Source: an uncultured Dorea sp. (GTDB taxonomy: Bacteria > Bacillota_A > Clostridia > Lachnospirales > Lachnospiraceae). From it: DNA of 5,590 nucleotides. The notes under the pieces were generated by a model. That model saw only the letters and a list, made by a program, of their open reading frames with translations. It did not search any database and had not been told where the DNA came from. The translations under genes were made by a program, and so were the position numbers. The stretch is from the NCBI GenBank assembly GCA_948468495.1, contig CAOKJI010000155.1, positions 1-5,590 on the forward strand. The letters are read 5' to 3'. Each line of letters opens with the position of its first letter. Within the stretch, counting starts at the first letter, position 1. Shown piece by piece: positions 5,230 through 5,590 of this stretch.

Positions 5230-5590
5230 GGAGAGAGCTAAGGCGCGCCAGAGACGAAAGCGGGAGAAAGAGAGGCAGAGACGGCGCTATTATAAGCATG
5301 GTCAGGTGAAGCTAAAGCATTCAAAACGGGGAATGATTTCCAGTGGACTGGCATTTACGTCGGCGTTTTTGATGATGCTGATATTTTCTGTTTCGTACAT
5401 AAGCAGGGGAGAGGTTACGATATTCGTGGGCCTTACGGGCCTTTTGGTTCTTGCTATGACAGTCGTTGGGATAGAGCAGGGAATCAAGGGCTTTAAGGAG
5501 CGGGAAAAGAATTATGTGTCCTGCAAAAGCGGTATTGCGTGTAATGCAGTGCTTCTGCTTATATTTATTGCAACATATATAAGGGGGTTT
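5195..5590 (+). CDS. Multi-pass membrane protein of unknown function, 3' end outside window (DUF6142-like)
   Basis: The frame opens at ATG 5195 with AAGGAG (5184-5189), 5 nt upstream, and remains open for 132 codons to the right edge. It overlaps the VanZ-family gene by 35 bases in another frame. Residues 1-35 are extremely basic and charged (RNLKEKAEERAKARQRRKRE and onward), probably a cytoplasmic helix or nucleic-acid/lipid-contacting tail. A conserved-looking HGQVKLKHSKRGMIS precedes membrane helices at about 48-69, 75-96 and 113-129. KGFKEREKNYVSCKSG forms the polar loop before the third helix. The overall pattern recalls small clostridial proteins I know as DUF6142, an attribution from memory and tentative. 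Close spacing puts it in the same operon as the VanZ-family gene. No function is claimed. Confidence 0.8.
   Translation, partial: MGFIRNLKEKAEERAKARQRRKREKERQRRRYYKHGQVKLKHSKRGMISSGLAFTSAFLMMLIFSVSYISRGEVTIFVGLTGLLVLAMTVVGIEQGIKGFKEREKNYVSCKSGIACNAVLLLIFIATYIRGF

Noticed and set aside
1..5590. CRISPR array, tRNA, rRNA or retron reverse transcriptase
   Set aside because: No spaced direct repeats, tRNA-like cloverleaf, rRNA sequence or reverse-transcriptase motif was seen. The long hairpin at 4374-4537 has no retron-type enzyme beside it.

Overview
The window looks like a chromosomal segment from a Firmicute of the Lachnospiraceae type. The gut-clostridial style of the proteins (a YdcF/DUF218 protein, a BmrR/TipA-like MerR regulator, PyrE, VanZ), strong GGAGG ribosome-binding sites, moderate GC and the tight 3' cluster all fit. 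The family assignment is inference from protein resemblance, with no database search. All supported genes are on the + strand.

Layout. Positions 3-773 hold the 3' part of a YdcF-family gene that runs off the left edge. It is followed at 783-872 by the scar of a Cof-type HAD phosphatase: the N-terminal DMDG motif is joined almost directly to what looks like the C-terminal tail. A promoter with a 19-bp spacer, typical of MerR control, sits at 869-899 and precedes an orphan MerR regulator with an effector-binding domain (941-1756). That unit ends in a strong terminator at 1779-1812. The right arm of this terminator also carries the -35 box of the promoter for the next gene, an AT-rich ATPase fused to a PD-(D/E)XK nuclease (1877-3454), which looks like an accessory or possible defence gene. 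pyrE (3702-4376) has its own promoter. After it come a 50-residue membrane peptide (4593-4745), a VanZ-family membrane protein (4747-5229) and a further membrane protein cut by the right edge (5195-5590). These last three are nearly contiguous or overlapping and are probably one transcript, perhaps originally continuous with pyrE.

The most notable feature is a 164-nt element at 4374-4537, wedged between pyrE and the small membrane gene. It folds in a single register, without bulges, into an 80-pair hairpin closed by a 4-nt loop, and is flanked by TA on both sides like a MITE/ERIC-type insertion. Its imperfections are strongly strand-biased. Twelve of the non-Watson-Crick positions become G-U pairs only if the minus strand is the RNA, against two for the plus strand. 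Six of the remaining eight become G-A oppositions on that strand, including two tandem GA/AG steps. This suggests selection on a structured RNA or single strand read from the minus strand.
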